Under the pieces are notes generated by a model. It ran no database searches. It was not told where the DNA came from and saw nothing but the letters and a program-made list of their open reading frames with translations. From Halanaerobium saccharolyticum (GTDB lineage Bacteria > Bacillota > Halanaerobiia > Halanaerobiales > Halanaerobiaceae): 43,326 bases of DNA. Location of the stretch: positions 1 to 43,326 of the forward strand of contig NZ_QAXS01000027.1 of the NCBI RefSeq assembly GCF_003053565.1, written 5' to 3'. Shown piece by piece: positions 18,095 through 27,338 of this stretch. Position 1 is the stretch's first letter. Every line of letters starts with the position of its first letter. A program made the position numbers and the translations under genes.

Positions 18095-18997
18095 CTAAGC
18101 CTCCCTGCCGTAATCGAAGTCTTCAGGATTTGTAATAACTTCTTCTCCAATTTCTAAACCGCTGACAATCACATATTCGTCATTTCCATTAATAATTACT
18201 ACTTCCTGAAACTCATATTTATTATAGCCGCTCACTTTGAGTACACCTCTTCCAGAAGGTTGATTAAAAACAGCCCTGCGGGGTATCTTTATTCCACGAT
18301 AAATATTTTTTATAATATTTAAATCAATTCTTCTCCTATTTATCCAGCGGGGAATAAATTGTTCCACTTCTATAAAAAAGAAGGTACTGTCAAGGTTTTG
18401 ACGAATATCAACAATTTCAGCTTCAATAAGTTTATCCGAATTTTTCTGCTCTAAAAATATTAATTCATTAATTCTAAATCTATCAGTCTGTGATTCTGGA
18501 ATCTCTGCTATTAAATAAAGTTTAAAATTATTAATAATTCTGTATAAATTTTCATCTTTTTTGACCCGATCTCCTGATAAAAGATGTTTATAATTTCCAT
18601 TTAAATCCTCAAAATTTGACAGATCAATTTGATTTAACTTATCAAGATTCACTTCATTTTCCAGTCCGTCAACAGCAAAACTAACCAGACCTGCTTTTTT
18701 ATTAAATATCTTCTGCTGCTGATTAGATGCTTTGATTTCTGCCAGTTTTATTCCTGAGGCGAGTCGGTCACCCTCTCCAGCGAACAGTTCAACTTTACCT
18801 GCTACCGGTGCTTTAACGACTTCCTCATCTCTTACTATTAACACATCTGACCAGAAACCATCAATAACTTCTCCCTGAGCAGCCAGTATTGTTTCAAATC
18901 TTGCTGCACCAAAGAGTTGGACCCCAATAATTAACGCAATTATTAAAATAAATAGTATTACAAAGGGTTTAAAATTAGTAGAATTGTTTTTTGTCAT
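18095..18997 (-). CDS. HlyD-like single-pass membrane protein in the division cluster
   Basis: I recognise this only as HlyD/membrane-fusion-like. The 300-aa form has one membrane helix near the start (about 10-32) and an extracytoplasmic body. A lipoyl-like half motif (KAPVAGKVELFAGEGDRLASG) lies in the first third, and beta-rich sequence follows. No partner ABC transporter or outer membrane channel lies nearby. The frame opens with GTG at 19004-19006, but that codon is part of the AAGGTGAT binding site. The ATG at 18995-18997, 8 bases after AAGG, is the better start. It sits between ftsZ and yggS, where spore-forming relatives carry spoIIGA-sigE-sigG. A role in division or envelope assembly is suggested only by position. 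Confidence 0.7.
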   Translation of the reverse strand: MTKNNSTNFKPFVILFILIIALIIGVQLFGAARFETILAAQGEVIDGFWSDVLIVRDEEVVKAPVAGKVELFAGEGDRLASGIKLAEIKASNQQQKIFNKKAGLVSFAVDGLENEVNLDKLNQIDLSNFEDLNGNYKHLLSGDRVKKDENLYRIINNFKLYLIAEIPESQTDRFRINELIFLEQKNSDKLIEAEIVDIRQNLDSTFFFIEVEQFIPRWINRRRIDLNIIKNIYRGIKIPRRAVFNQPSGRGVLKVSGYNKYEFQEVVIINGNDEYVIVSGLEIGEEVITNPEDFDYGREA

Positions 18998-19025
18998 CAG
19001 CATCACCTTAAAAGAAAAAGATAAT

Positions 19026-19057
19026 TTAAATCCTGATGCTTTTACATCAGGATTTAA
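19026..19057 (-). terminator. Stem-loop after ftsZ, possible attenuating terminator
   Basis: A perfect 13-bp stem (19026-19038 with 19045-19057) with a 6-nt loop begins 7 bases past the ftsZ stop. On the minus strand the T-run is imperfect (ATTATC then TTTTT). It may partly end the ftsAZ transcript, process it, or protect its 3' end. Confidence 0.6.
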
Positions 19058-19063
19058 TTATTA

Positions 19064-20149
19064 TTATCCTTTTTTATTTCTTAAAAAAGCCGGGATATCA
19101 AGATCATCGCCAGAAAAACTCTCCATCTCAAATTCCTCTTCCGGCATTTCTTCTCCAGTAGAACTGGAACTATTCTCAATTCGTTTTTTAGGAGAACCAG
19201 AATCAAAACCAGTTGCTATAACTGTAACTTTGACTTCACTATCTAATTCTTCGTCAATTACAGCTCCCAGAATAATATTTGCATCTGGATCTGCCACTTC
19301 CTGAATTACTCTAGCTGCTTCATTAGCTTCATGAATACCTAAATCCATTCCACCGGTAATATTCAGTAATACACCACGAGCTCCATCAATAGAAGCTTCA
19401 AGTAATGGAGAAGCAATAGCAAGTTTTGCAGCTTCAGTAGCCCGATTATCTCCATCAGCCTTACCAATTCCCATTAAAGCAGAACCAGCATCAGTCATTA
19501 TAGTTTTTACATCTGCAAAGTCAAGATTAATAATACCTGTAATAGTAATTAAGTCAGAAATACCCTGCACACCCTGTCTTAAGACATTGTCAGCAATTTT
19601 AAAGGCATCCATTAAACTAGTCTGCTTTTCAGCAACTTCCAGCAAACGATCATTTGGAATTACAATTAAGGTATCAACCTTATTTTTTAATTCTTCAATA
19701 CCTGAAATAGCATTGTTCATTCTTTTTTTACCTTCAACAGTCAGTGGCTTAGTTACAACTCCAACTGTAAGGGCACCCTGTTTTTTTGCTGCTTCTGCAA
19801 CTACAGGAGCTGCTCCAGTACCGGTTCCACCACCCATACCAGCAGTTATAAATACCATATCAGCACCATCAATAGCCTGAGCAATTTCTTCCACATTTTC
19901 TTCTGCAGCTTCAAAACCTATCTGAGGATCAGAACCTGCTCCCAGACCTCTAGTTATCTTTTCGCCAATTCTAATTGTGACACCAGCATTAGAAGCCATC
20001 AAAGCCTGAGCATCAGTATTGACTGCTACAAACTCGACACCATCTAATCCTTCTTCAATCATTCTATTAACGGCATTATTGCCGCCACCACCTACACCAA
20101 CTACTTTTATATTTGCAAACTGTTCAATTTCTGTTCCAATATCAAACAC
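19064..20149 (-). CDS. ftsZ: Cell division GTPase FtsZ
   Basis: FtsZ polymerises with GTP into the ring that organises division. The 361-aa protein has the nucleotide-binding start ([14 protein letters not shown]), the tubulin signature [12 protein letters not shown] at 104-115 and the synergy aspartate region later (NLDFADV). A short linker leads to the C-terminal peptide DIPAFLR (351-357), which binds FtsA and other partners. The start is GTG (20147-20149) with GGGAGGG eight bases upstream; no ATG fits. It is 59 bases after ftsA. The stem-loop 19026-19057 follows. Confidence 0.97.
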   Translation of the reverse strand: MFDIGTEIEQFANIKVVGVGGGGNNAVNRMIEEGLDGVEFVAVNTDAQALMASNAGVTIRIGEKITRGLGAGSDPQIGFEAAEENVEEIAQAIDGADMVFITAGMGGGTGTGAAPVVAEAAKKQGALTVGVVTKPLTVEGKKRMNNAISGIEELKNKVDTLIVIPNDRLLEVAEKQTSLMDAFKIADNVLRQGVQGISDLITITGIINLDFADVKTIMTDAGSALMGIGKADGDNRATEAAKLAIASPLLEASIDGARGVLLNITGGMDLGIHEANEAARVIQEVADPDANIILGAVIDEELDSEVKVTVIATGFDSGSPKKRIENSSSSTGEEMPEEEFEMESFSGDDLDIPAFLRNKKG

Positions 20150-20208
20150 TAATTTTCCCTCCCCGTTAAGGATAATATGTAAGCTTTAATTTTTTGGCTG
20201 ACCTGCTT

Positions 20209-21495
20209 TTAGAAAAATTCACTAAACCAGCTCTTTAATTTACTGAAAAATCCACTTACAATTTCTTTACTATTATTACTACTATTACTTCTAAGGTTAT
20301 TATTCTTTGCATCACCATTTTCTAGAGCAAATTCTATCAAACCAACAGCTGTAGAGAATATTGCTCGTGGTATGGTATCACCCTTTTTTATATATACGGG
20401 ATTATCAATAACATTTGAAAGTCCACTAACATAATCCGGTTCTCCAATCCTTACCGGTAGTTCAGTAATATCAGAGGCCAATTTTTCAGAACCCTCCAAT
20501 AGTGATGCTCCACCAGTTAGAATCATTCCTGCTGGCGTAAGATCAGCAGAACCTGCACTATTCAATTCTTTTTTGATCATTGAAAAGACTTCGGTCATTC
20601 TTGGCTCAATCACCTGGCATAACATTTTACGTGATAATTTTTTTCTTTCTTTACCACTGGCTGCCAGAACCTCAATTTTCTCCTGCTCATCAATTTCTCT
20701 TGGTAAGACTGAACCGTGCATAATCTTAATTTTTTCAGCTTCTGAAACAGGAGTCCTTAAACCTACGGCAATATCATTACTTACATGATTACCACCAACA
20801 GGTAAAACTGAAGTATGAGCTATACTGCCTTCATGAAAGACTATAACATCAGTTGTTCCACCACCAATATCAACTAAAACTGCTCCAAGGTCTTTTTCAT
20901 CATCAGATAATACTGCCTGACTTGAAGCTAGAGGTTCTAAAACCACTTCATCTACACTTAATCCAGCTCTTAAAACACTTTTAACCAGATTTTGAATTGA
21001 AGTGGAAGCACCTTTAATAATATGAGTTTCCACTTCCAAACGCACCCCAGACATACCAAGGGGATCCTGAATACCTGGACTTCCATCCACTATAAATTCT
21101 CTGGGAAGAACATGTAAAATATCTTCCTCAGCTGATACAGGAACTATCCTAGCTGCATCAATAACTCTTTTTATATCACTTTCTTTTATTTCTTTTTCAT
21201 CTCCAGTTACTGCAACTACTCCATGACTGTTGATAGACTTGATATGTGAACCAGCAATACCAACATAAGCGGAATCAACCTTCTGACCGGCCATTCTTTC
21301 AGCTTTCTGAACAGCACTTTTTATTGCATGGCTGGTTTTATCTATATCTACTACAATTCCCTTGCGGAGGCCGTTAGATGGAGCTAAACCAATCCCGATA
21401 ATCTCTATATTATTTTCTCCACTTACTTCTGCTATTAGTGCACAAATCTTGGTAGTACCGATATCAAGTCCGGTAACTATTTTTCTTCTCTTCAC
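20209..21495 (-). CDS. ftsA: Cell division protein FtsA
   Basis: FtsA is an actin-like ATPase that tethers FtsZ to the membrane and recruits later division proteins. The 428-aa product shows the phosphate-1 loop GLDIGTTKICALIAE, VDIGGGTTDVIVF and ILTGGASLLEG. It ends in an amphipathic membrane helix (about 415-428, FFSKLKSWFSEFF). The start is GTG (21493-21495) behind AGGAGGT. A promoter at 21528-21555 should drive ftsA and ftsZ separately from the long mur transcript. As sepF is not in the ylm cluster, FtsA may be the main anchor for FtsZ. Confidence 0.96.
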   Translation of the reverse strand: MKRRKIVTGLDIGTTKICALIAEVSGENNIEIIGIGLAPSNGLRKGIVVDIDKTSHAIKSAVQKAERMAGQKVDSAYVGIAGSHIKSINSHGVVAVTGDEKEIKESDIKRVIDAARIVPVSAEEDILHVLPREFIVDGSPGIQDPLGMSGVRLEVETHIIKGASTSIQNLVKSVLRAGLSVDEVVLEPLASSQAVLSDDEKDLGAVLVDIGGGTTDVIVFHEGSIAHTSVLPVGGNHVSNDIAVGLRTPVSEAEKIKIMHGSVLPREIDEQEKIEVLAASGKERKKLSRKMLCQVIEPRMTEVFSMIKKELNSAGSADLTPAGMILTGGASLLEGSEKLASDITELPVRIGEPDYVSGLSNVIDNPVYIKKGDTIPRAIFSTAVGLIEFALENGDAKNNNLRSNSSNNSKEIVSGFFSKLKSWFSEFF

Positions 21496-21527
21496 AACAG
21501 TCTACCTCCTTTCTTGTCCAAACATAT

Positions 21528-21555
21528 ATTATAGTTATTTATTAATTAGGCTCAA
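21528..21555 (-). promoter_or_regulatory. Promoter for ftsA-ftsZ
   Basis: On the minus strand TTGAGC (21550-21555) and a perfect TATAAT (21528-21533) are 16 bases apart, 33 bases before the ftsA start. The 114-base gap between ftsQ and ftsA is the largest inside the cluster, which fits an internal promoter. Confidence 0.6.
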
Positions 21556-21609
21556 TTTAAATAATTCAATATAAATTATATTATTCCTTTATTCTAAGCA
21601 AAATAATCT

Positions 21610-22305
21610 TTATTTTAATTTAATAACCGGGTGTTTAGTAACCTGTAAATTAATATAATCAATTTCATTGTCCTGATTATTCTTCAAAATTGAATTTAAA
21701 ATAGCGAACTTTTCTTCAAGTTCATTATTTCTACCCAGATTAACTCCTCCACCCCGCTTCAGATAAAGTTTATAGATATCATCTTGATAATTAACTTTTT
21801 TTATCTTTGCTAAAAAATCAAAACCAAGGTCATTTAAAACTTTTATTATGTCATCTGTATAATGAGGGAACTCCAGTTTGTTATTGCTGAAATAATAAGG
21901 AGAATTTTCAAATTGAGGCACAGCCAGTTCTTCATTTAAATCTACTTCTCCTAAAATAATCCCATCAGCGGAAAAGATTAATTTCTGGTCATTATTTTTC
22001 AGCCAGGCTACAGCCTTTCTTTCCTCAATTACAACATGGATGGTTGATGGAAATGATTTTTCTACCTGAACTGAAGAAATCAAGTCATGTTTTAATAAGC
22101 TGTTTTTTAATTCATCTTCATTTAAAAATAATAAATTCTTACCATAAAATTTATTGATGCTGCTTCTTAACTCATTTTTATTAAATTCAGTTCTTGAATG
22201 AAAAACAAAATCCCTGACATCAAAAAAAGGAGAAAAAAGAAAGGAAATAAAAGTTAAAAGTATAAAAAGCAGAATTAATAACACTACCTGATATTTTTTC
22301 TCCAT
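21610..22305 (-). CDS. ftsQ: Cell division protein FtsQ/DivIB
   Basis: FtsQ/DivIB is a bitopic membrane protein that scaffolds the FtsL-DivIC complex at the septum. The 231-aa protein has a short cytoplasmic start, one membrane helix (about 6-28), a POTRA-like segment (VRDFVFHSRTEFNKNEL, then FPSTIHVVIEERKAVAWL), and a beta domain to the end. Family members diverge strongly, so the call relies on this layout and on its place between murC and ftsA. The ATG follows GGTGAGGGAT. It starts 33 bases after murC. Confidence 0.9.
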   Translation of the reverse strand: MEKKYQVVLLILLFILLTFISFLFSPFFDVRDFVFHSRTEFNKNELRSSINKFYGKNLLFLNEDELKNSLLKHDLISSVQVEKSFPSTIHVVIEERKAVAWLKNNDQKLIFSADGIILGEVDLNEELAVPQFENSPYYFSNNKLEFPHYTDDIIKVLNDLGFDFLAKIKKVNYQDDIYKLYLKRGGGVNLGRNNELEEKFAILNSILKNNQDNEIDYINLQVTKHPVIKLK

Positions 22306-22338
22306 TAGTATCCCTCACCTAATTAAAATCAAAATAAA

Positions 22339-23703
22339 CTAATCTTTTTTTAAAAGCAGATCTGAAAGCTCAGTAATATCTCCTGCTCCAACACAAAGAA
22401 TAATATCTCCCGCTTCAGATTCAGCTAATAATTTATCTGCTATTTCATCAAAATCAGCAAGGTGCTGACATTCAACATTAGAGTTTTCAGCAATCTCGGC
22501 TGCAAAGTCAGTTAGAGATATTTGATGGTTATTTTTTTCAGATGCAGAAAAAATGTCTGTTAAATATACCTGATCAGCATCACTAAAGGAAGCAGAAAAC
22601 TCATCCATGAATTTCCAGGTTCTGCTGTACCTGTGCGGCTGAAAAACCACTCTAATTTTTTTATAATCCATATTTTTTACTGTTTTTAAAAGTTCTTTAA
22701 TTTCAGTAGGATGATGAGCATAATCATCTACCAGATCAACCTGAGAGTTCTTAATTCTTCCCTTTAATTCAAATCTGCGGCCTACACCACTAAAATCTTT
22801 TAGAGCGGATTTGATTGCTTCAATTTCTATATTTAAGCTGTAAGCAGCTGCAGCTGCTCCAAGTGCATTATAGAGATTATATTCGCCTGGAACTGAAAGT
22901 TCCATTTGAGCCAGCAAACTATTTTGATGATAAAAAGCAAAACTGCTTTTAAAGTTATCATATTCAATATCTCTAGCAGTAAATTCTCCTTTTTGTAGAG
23001 AAAAACTAAGACTCTTTTTGCGGTTTTCAAAGAGAGAATTCAAATTTTTGTCGTCTCTATTATATAATAGAATTGACTGCTTGTCATTCTTATCAGCAAA
23101 TCTTTTAAAAATATTCATAAATTGATCCAGATCCTGATAAAAATCAGGGTGATCAAGTTCCAGATTATTTAATAAAAGTAAATAGGGATCAAAATAAAGA
23201 AAAGAACCATCACTTTCATCGGCTTCAGTGATAAAATAATCTCCTTTACCGTCAGCAATATTACCGTTAAGTTCCTTTAGAAAACCTCCCACCATCACTG
23301 CAGGATCTTTTTTTGCTTTCTTAAAAATTGCAGCCAGCATAGCAGTGACTGTAGTTTTTCCATGAGTACCAGCAACAGCAATAGTTTTTTTATCTTTCAT
23401 TAAGTAAGCAAGCATCTCTGCTCTTTTAACTATTTTGAGCCCCTTTATTTTTGCTGCTTTAATTTCGGGATTATCAGCAGGAATTGCACTTGTTTTTACT
23501 ATTAGGTCTGCTCCTTCAATATTAGGTGCAGCATGACCTATAAAAAGATCAACATCATATTTCTCCAATAGTTCAAGATATTTGCTCTCTTTTAAATCAG
23601 ATCCACTTACTTTATATCCCCTCTCAGCAAGGATCTCTGCAATACCGCTCATCGAAACCCCACCAACACCAATTAAATGAACATGTGAATTTTTATTTAA
23701 CAA
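22339..23703 (-). CDS. murC: UDP-N-acetylmuramate--L-alanine ligase
   Basis: MurC adds L-alanine to UDP-MurNAc, the first peptide step of the wall precursor. The protein has the Rossmann start (HLIGVGGVSMSGIAEIL), the ATP loop AGTHGKTTVTAM near residue 112, the central ligase blocks (ITEADESDGSFL) and DDYAHHPTEI in the last third. The frame opens with GTG at 23710-23712, but that codon lies in AGGGTGAT, which looks like the binding site. TTG at 23701-23703 is nine bases after AGG and gives 454 aa, so I prefer it. It lies between murG and ftsQ. A murB gene, often found in this place in relatives, is missing. Confidence 0.95.
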   Translation of the reverse strand: MLNKNSHVHLIGVGGVSMSGIAEILAERGYKVSGSDLKESKYLELLEKYDVDLFIGHAAPNIEGADLIVKTSAIPADNPEIKAAKIKGLKIVKRAEMLAYLMKDKKTIAVAGTHGKTTVTAMLAAIFKKAKKDPAVMVGGFLKELNGNIADGKGDYFITEADESDGSFLYFDPYLLLLNNLELDHPDFYQDLDQFMNIFKRFADKNDKQSILLYNRDDKNLNSLFENRKKSLSFSLQKGEFTARDIEYDNFKSSFAFYHQNSLLAQMELSVPGEYNLYNALGAAAAAYSLNIEIEAIKSALKDFSGVGRRFELKGRIKNSQVDLVDDYAHHPTEIKELLKTVKNMDYKKIRVVFQPHRYSRTWKFMDEFSASFSDADQVYLTDIFSASEKNNHQISLTDFAAEIAENSNVECQHLADFDEIADKLLAESEAGDIILCVGAGDITELSDLLLKKD

Positions 23704-23742
23704 AATAATCACCCTAAATCATGTTTTATAAGCCAAATTACT

Positions 23743-24846
23743 TTACTCTCTACTTAACTCTTCAATTACTTCAATCAATTTCCCGAGAGAATCTTTTTGT
23801 GAAAACTCAGCAGCTGCTTTTGACATTGACTGCAGCAGATTGTCATTTTCAATAATTTCTTTAACTTTCTCTAGTAACAGCTCCTCATTAAGTTCAGATT
23901 CCCTAATCATCACTGCTGCTCCACCCTTCTCCAGCGCCTGTGCATTAATCAGTTGATGGTTTTCGGCAGCTTTGGCAAAGGGAATTAAAATTGATGCTTT
24001 GGCGGAACTTGTAATCTCAGCCAGACCTGTTGCCCCTGCTCTAGAAATAATTAAGTCAGCAGTCTTGAGTGCATATTCCATTTCATCCAAATAATCAATA
24101 ATCCTGAGCAGAGAATTTTCTGGGGCAATATTATTTTTTCTAAGCTGATTTGTAAGCAGATTGTAATTTTTTTTGCCAGTTAAATGAACTATCTGGATTC
24201 TATTTTGAATTGCATATTTATAAACTTCTACTACATTCTGATTTATAACTTCAGCACCAAGGCTGCCGCCGGTAATTAAAATTGTTTTTAAGTCAGGATT
24301 TAAATCTAATTCATGATAAGCCAGATTGCGGTCTACATTCAATATTTTTGGTCGAACTGGATTACCTGTAATTTTTATTTTTTTTCGACTAACTTTTAAA
24401 TACTCTGCTGCTTCCGAAAAATTTAAGCAAACTCGGTCAACTACTCTGGCCAGTAATTTATTTGTGATTCCAGGATAAGCATTTTGCTCGTGAATAATTG
24501 TTTTTTTGCCGAGCAGAGCTCCAGCCAGAACAACAGGTCCTGCTACAAAACCTCCAGTCCCAATAATCAAATCAGCTTTAAATTTATTTATTATAATAAG
24601 AGCTTTAATAAATGCCTGAAAATTAAAGAATATCGAGCTGGCAATTTTAGTTGAAACTTTTCGAGGTAGTGGTCTTACACTAAGACCTCTAAAATCAAAA
24701 CCTGCAGCTGCTACAATATCTGCTTCCATCCTATAATCAGACCCGATATATAGAATGTCCCAGCCCTTTTCTTTTAATTTTTCAGCAACAGCAAGAGCCG
24801 GGTAAATATGTCCACCTGTGCCTCCACCTGTAATAACTGCTTTCAT
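23743..24846 (-). CDS. murG: UDP-GlcNAc:lipid I GlcNAc transferase
   Basis: MurG adds GlcNAc to lipid I on the inner face of the membrane to make lipid II. The 367-aa GT-B fold protein has the N-terminal GGGTGGHIYPALAVAE motif, GTGGFVAGPV and HEQNAYPGITNK. The C-terminal donor site has ITGGSLGAEVINQ, ISRAGATGLAEI and IPFAKAAENHQLINA. The ATG has a GAGGGATGA site. It is 7 bases after ftsW, as expected for one transcript. Confidence 0.97.
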   Translation of the reverse strand: MKAVITGGGTGGHIYPALAVAEKLKEKGWDILYIGSDYRMEADIVAAAGFDFRGLSVRPLPRKVSTKIASSIFFNFQAFIKALIIINKFKADLIIGTGGFVAGPVVLAGALLGKKTIIHEQNAYPGITNKLLARVVDRVCLNFSEAAEYLKVSRKKIKITGNPVRPKILNVDRNLAYHELDLNPDLKTILITGGSLGAEVINQNVVEVYKYAIQNRIQIVHLTGKKNYNLLTNQLRKNNIAPENSLLRIIDYLDEMEYALKTADLIISRAGATGLAEITSSAKASILIPFAKAAENHQLINAQALEKGGAAVMIRESELNEELLLEKVKEIIENDNLLQSMSKAAAEFSQKDSLGKLIEVIEELSRE

Positions 24847-24853
24847 AATTTAT

Positions 24854-25948
24854 TCATCCCTCAACATAACGTGATATATTTAATAATAAACTAAGTGCCA
24901 CCAGATTTATAACAAGTGATGAACCACCATAACTAATTAGAGGCAGAGTAATACCGGTAACCGGCATTAATGAAGTTACAACTGCCATATTAATCAGAGC
25001 CTGAATAACTATCATTGAAGTTATCCCAACCGCAAGCATTGAAGCAAAAGCATCATCCACTTTTGCTGCAATCTTTAACCCCCTCCAGGCAAGCAAGAAA
25101 TATAAACTTATAATAAATAAAGTACCCAAAAGGCCAAATTCTTCTCCCAGAACTGCAAAAATAAAATCAGTTCCCGGCTCAGGTAAATATAAAAACTTTT
25201 GGTGGCTGTTGCCTGCACCTACACCGAAAAGCCCCCCGGATCCCAGGGCAAGCAGTGACTGAATAATATGGTAGCCGCTATCTAAGGGATCACTCCAGGG
25301 ATCTAAAAATGTAAGCAATCTTTCCCGCCGATAAGGTTCAATTAATATTGCTCCCAGAGCCAGCAGAACGGAGATTATCCCCAGTGCGATAAATGTTAAA
25401 ATTTTAATTCCACCAACTAAAATCATAACTGCAGCAACCATCGCCAGGGTAACAGCTGTACCCAGATCAGGCTCCATTAAAATTAGAAAAGAAATTGAAG
25501 CAATTACTAAAAGCGGTGGCAGAATTCCCTTTTTAAAATTTTTCATTTTGCCCTTGTTTTTATCTATATAAGCAGCCAGATAAAGAATAATAGTCAATTT
25601 TGCCAGCTCAGAAGGCTGAAAACTAATCGGACCCAAAGGAAGCCAGCGTCTGGATCCACCAGCCATTCTTCCCACTCCTGGAATTAAAACCAGAATTAAT
25701 GTCCCCAGTGAGATTAAAAGCAGATAAGGAGCAAGTTCCTTTAATTTTTTATACTTCAATTTATAAATAACTGCTGATAAAACCAGAGCAACAGCCAGAT
25801 ATTTTAACTGATTTATAAAAAAATAATAACTATTAGAAAAAAGTTGCTCTGCTTTAACAGAGCTGGCCGAAAGGATCATTATCAGACCGCTCAGCACCAG
25901 AGCTAAAATTGTAAATGATAAAATTAAATCAGGCAGCTTTTTTCTCAT
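24854..25948 (-). CDS. ftsW: FtsW-type SEDS peptidoglycan glycosyltransferase
   Basis: FtsW polymerises lipid II at the septum together with its cognate PBP. The 364-aa protein has about ten membrane helices and SEDS motifs: RWLPLGPISFQPSELAK, MEPDLGTA, the loop DPWSDPLDSGYHIIQSL, and VTGITLPLISYGGSS near the end. SpoVE and FtsW cannot be told apart safely by sequence alone. Its position between murD and murG and the lack of a second copy in the window favour the vegetative role. The ATG follows AAGGAG. Confidence 0.94.
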   Translation of the reverse strand: MRKKLPDLILSFTILALVLSGLIMILSASSVKAEQLFSNSYYFFINQLKYLAVALVLSAVIYKLKYKKLKELAPYLLLISLGTLILVLIPGVGRMAGGSRRWLPLGPISFQPSELAKLTIILYLAAYIDKNKGKMKNFKKGILPPLLVIASISFLILMEPDLGTAVTLAMVAAVMILVGGIKILTFIALGIISVLLALGAILIEPYRRERLLTFLDPWSDPLDSGYHIIQSLLALGSGGLFGVGAGNSHQKFLYLPEPGTDFIFAVLGEEFGLLGTLFIISLYFLLAWRGLKIAAKVDDAFASMLAVGITSMIVIQALINMAVVTSLMPVTGITLPLISYGGSSLVINLVALSLLLNISRYVEG

Positions 25949-25957
25949 ATTTTCTCC

Positions 25958-27313
25958 TTAATCAACATTTTTTAAAACAGTCTCCTTGAAAATTTTACCG
26001 CGCTCTTTATAACTTGCAAACATATCCCAGCTTGGACAGGCAGGAGATAAAAGTAGAGTATTATTCTGATTTAATCTTTCAACTCCAAATTCTGCCGCTT
26101 CTATCATATTTTCTGCCCTAATTAACTCCAGCTCATCATTTTTAAATAACAGGGCCAGTTTTTCAGCAGTTTCTCCAACCAGAATTAATGTTTTAACCTT
26201 CTTTCTGATTAGCGAAGCCAGATCACTGAAATCAGCATTTCTATCCTGACCCCCGGCAATTAAAATTATATCCTGATCCAAACTCTTTAAAGCCTTAACA
26301 GCAGCATCAGGATTAGTGGCCTTAGAATCATCAATAATTTTGTATCCCCTCTTATTGTTAATATATTCCATCCGATGTGACTGCAGTTTATATTCTGCAG
26401 CTGCCATTTGAATTTTTTCCAGGCTCTGACCGGCCAGATAAGCAGCCAGAGCTGCAAAAGCAGCATTTTTACGGTTATGCTCTCCAGGTAAATCAATTTT
26501 TCTGAAATCAAGTAAATTAACATTATCTTTTTGATAATATGCTCTTTTATGATCGATTATTAAATCTGCATCCTGCATTTTAGAGCTCAATCCGATAACA
26601 TCTGCCTCTAATTCCTCTTTGAGCTGATAGAGATAGGGGTCATCAAGATCAATAATTGCATAATCATTTTCTTTTTGATTTAAAAAGATATTTTTCTTTG
26701 CCTTTTTATAATTGAATTCATTATGATGTCGATCCAGGTGGTCTGGACTGTAATTTAAATAAAGAGCAGTCCGAGCCCTAAATTTCTTAACTGCCTCCAG
26801 CTGAAAAGAACTCAATTCTAAAATAACCTTTTCTCCAGCCTGAAGTTGATCGATAATTGAAATAAAAGGGATTCCAATATTCCCGGCAATTTCAACTTTT
26901 TTGCCATCCAAATCACTCATCATAGCACCCAGCATTTCTGTGGTAGTAGTTTTACCGTTTGTCCCAGTAATCCCAATAATTTCGGCATCAGACTGTCTGA
27001 AGGCAAATTCGACCTCACTGATCGTTTCAATTCCCTTTTCCCTTGCAGCTTTTAAAACAGCAAGATCATATGGAACACCGGGGCTTAGAATTATTAGATC
27101 ACTTTTTAAAATTTTATCTCCACTACCCCCAAGATCGAAGGTGATATTTTTACTGTCAACCTGAGCTATCAAAGTTTCCAGTTCTTCTCTAGCTTTTGAA
27201 TCCACAACAATAATTTCCAGATTAAATTTTGAAAGATATTTGACAAGTGCCAGTCCAGTTCTTCTGCTAAAACCAAAAACTGCTACTTTTTGATAATCTA
27301 AACTCAATAACAT
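25958..27313 (-). CDS. murD: UDP-N-acetylmuramoylalanine--D-glutamate ligase
   Basis: MurD adds D-glutamate to UDP-MurNAc-L-Ala. The 451-aa protein has an N-terminal Rossmann-like domain (KVAVFGFSRRTG), the ATP loop GITGTNGKTTTTE near 117, ELSSFQLE, LNYSPDHLDRH and IIDDSKATNPDA, all family hallmarks. The ATG follows AAGGAG. It lies between mraY and ftsW in the usual order. Confidence 0.97.
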   Translation of the reverse strand: MLLSLDYQKVAVFGFSRRTGLALVKYLSKFNLEIIVVDSKAREELETLIAQVDSKNITFDLGGSGDKILKSDLIILSPGVPYDLAVLKAAREKGIETISEVEFAFRQSDAEIIGITGTNGKTTTTEMLGAMMSDLDGKKVEIAGNIGIPFISIIDQLQAGEKVILELSSFQLEAVKKFRARTALYLNYSPDHLDRHHNEFNYKKAKKNIFLNQKENDYAIIDLDDPYLYQLKEELEADVIGLSSKMQDADLIIDHKRAYYQKDNVNLLDFRKIDLPGEHNRKNAAFAALAAYLAGQSLEKIQMAAAEYKLQSHRMEYINNKRGYKIIDDSKATNPDAAVKALKSLDQDIILIAGGQDRNADFSDLASLIRKKVKTLILVGETAEKLALLFKNDELELIRAENMIEAAEFGVERLNQNNTLLLSPACPSWDMFASYKERGKIFKETVLKNVD

Positions 27314-27338
27314 CTAGCTCCTTTAAAATTTATAGTAA

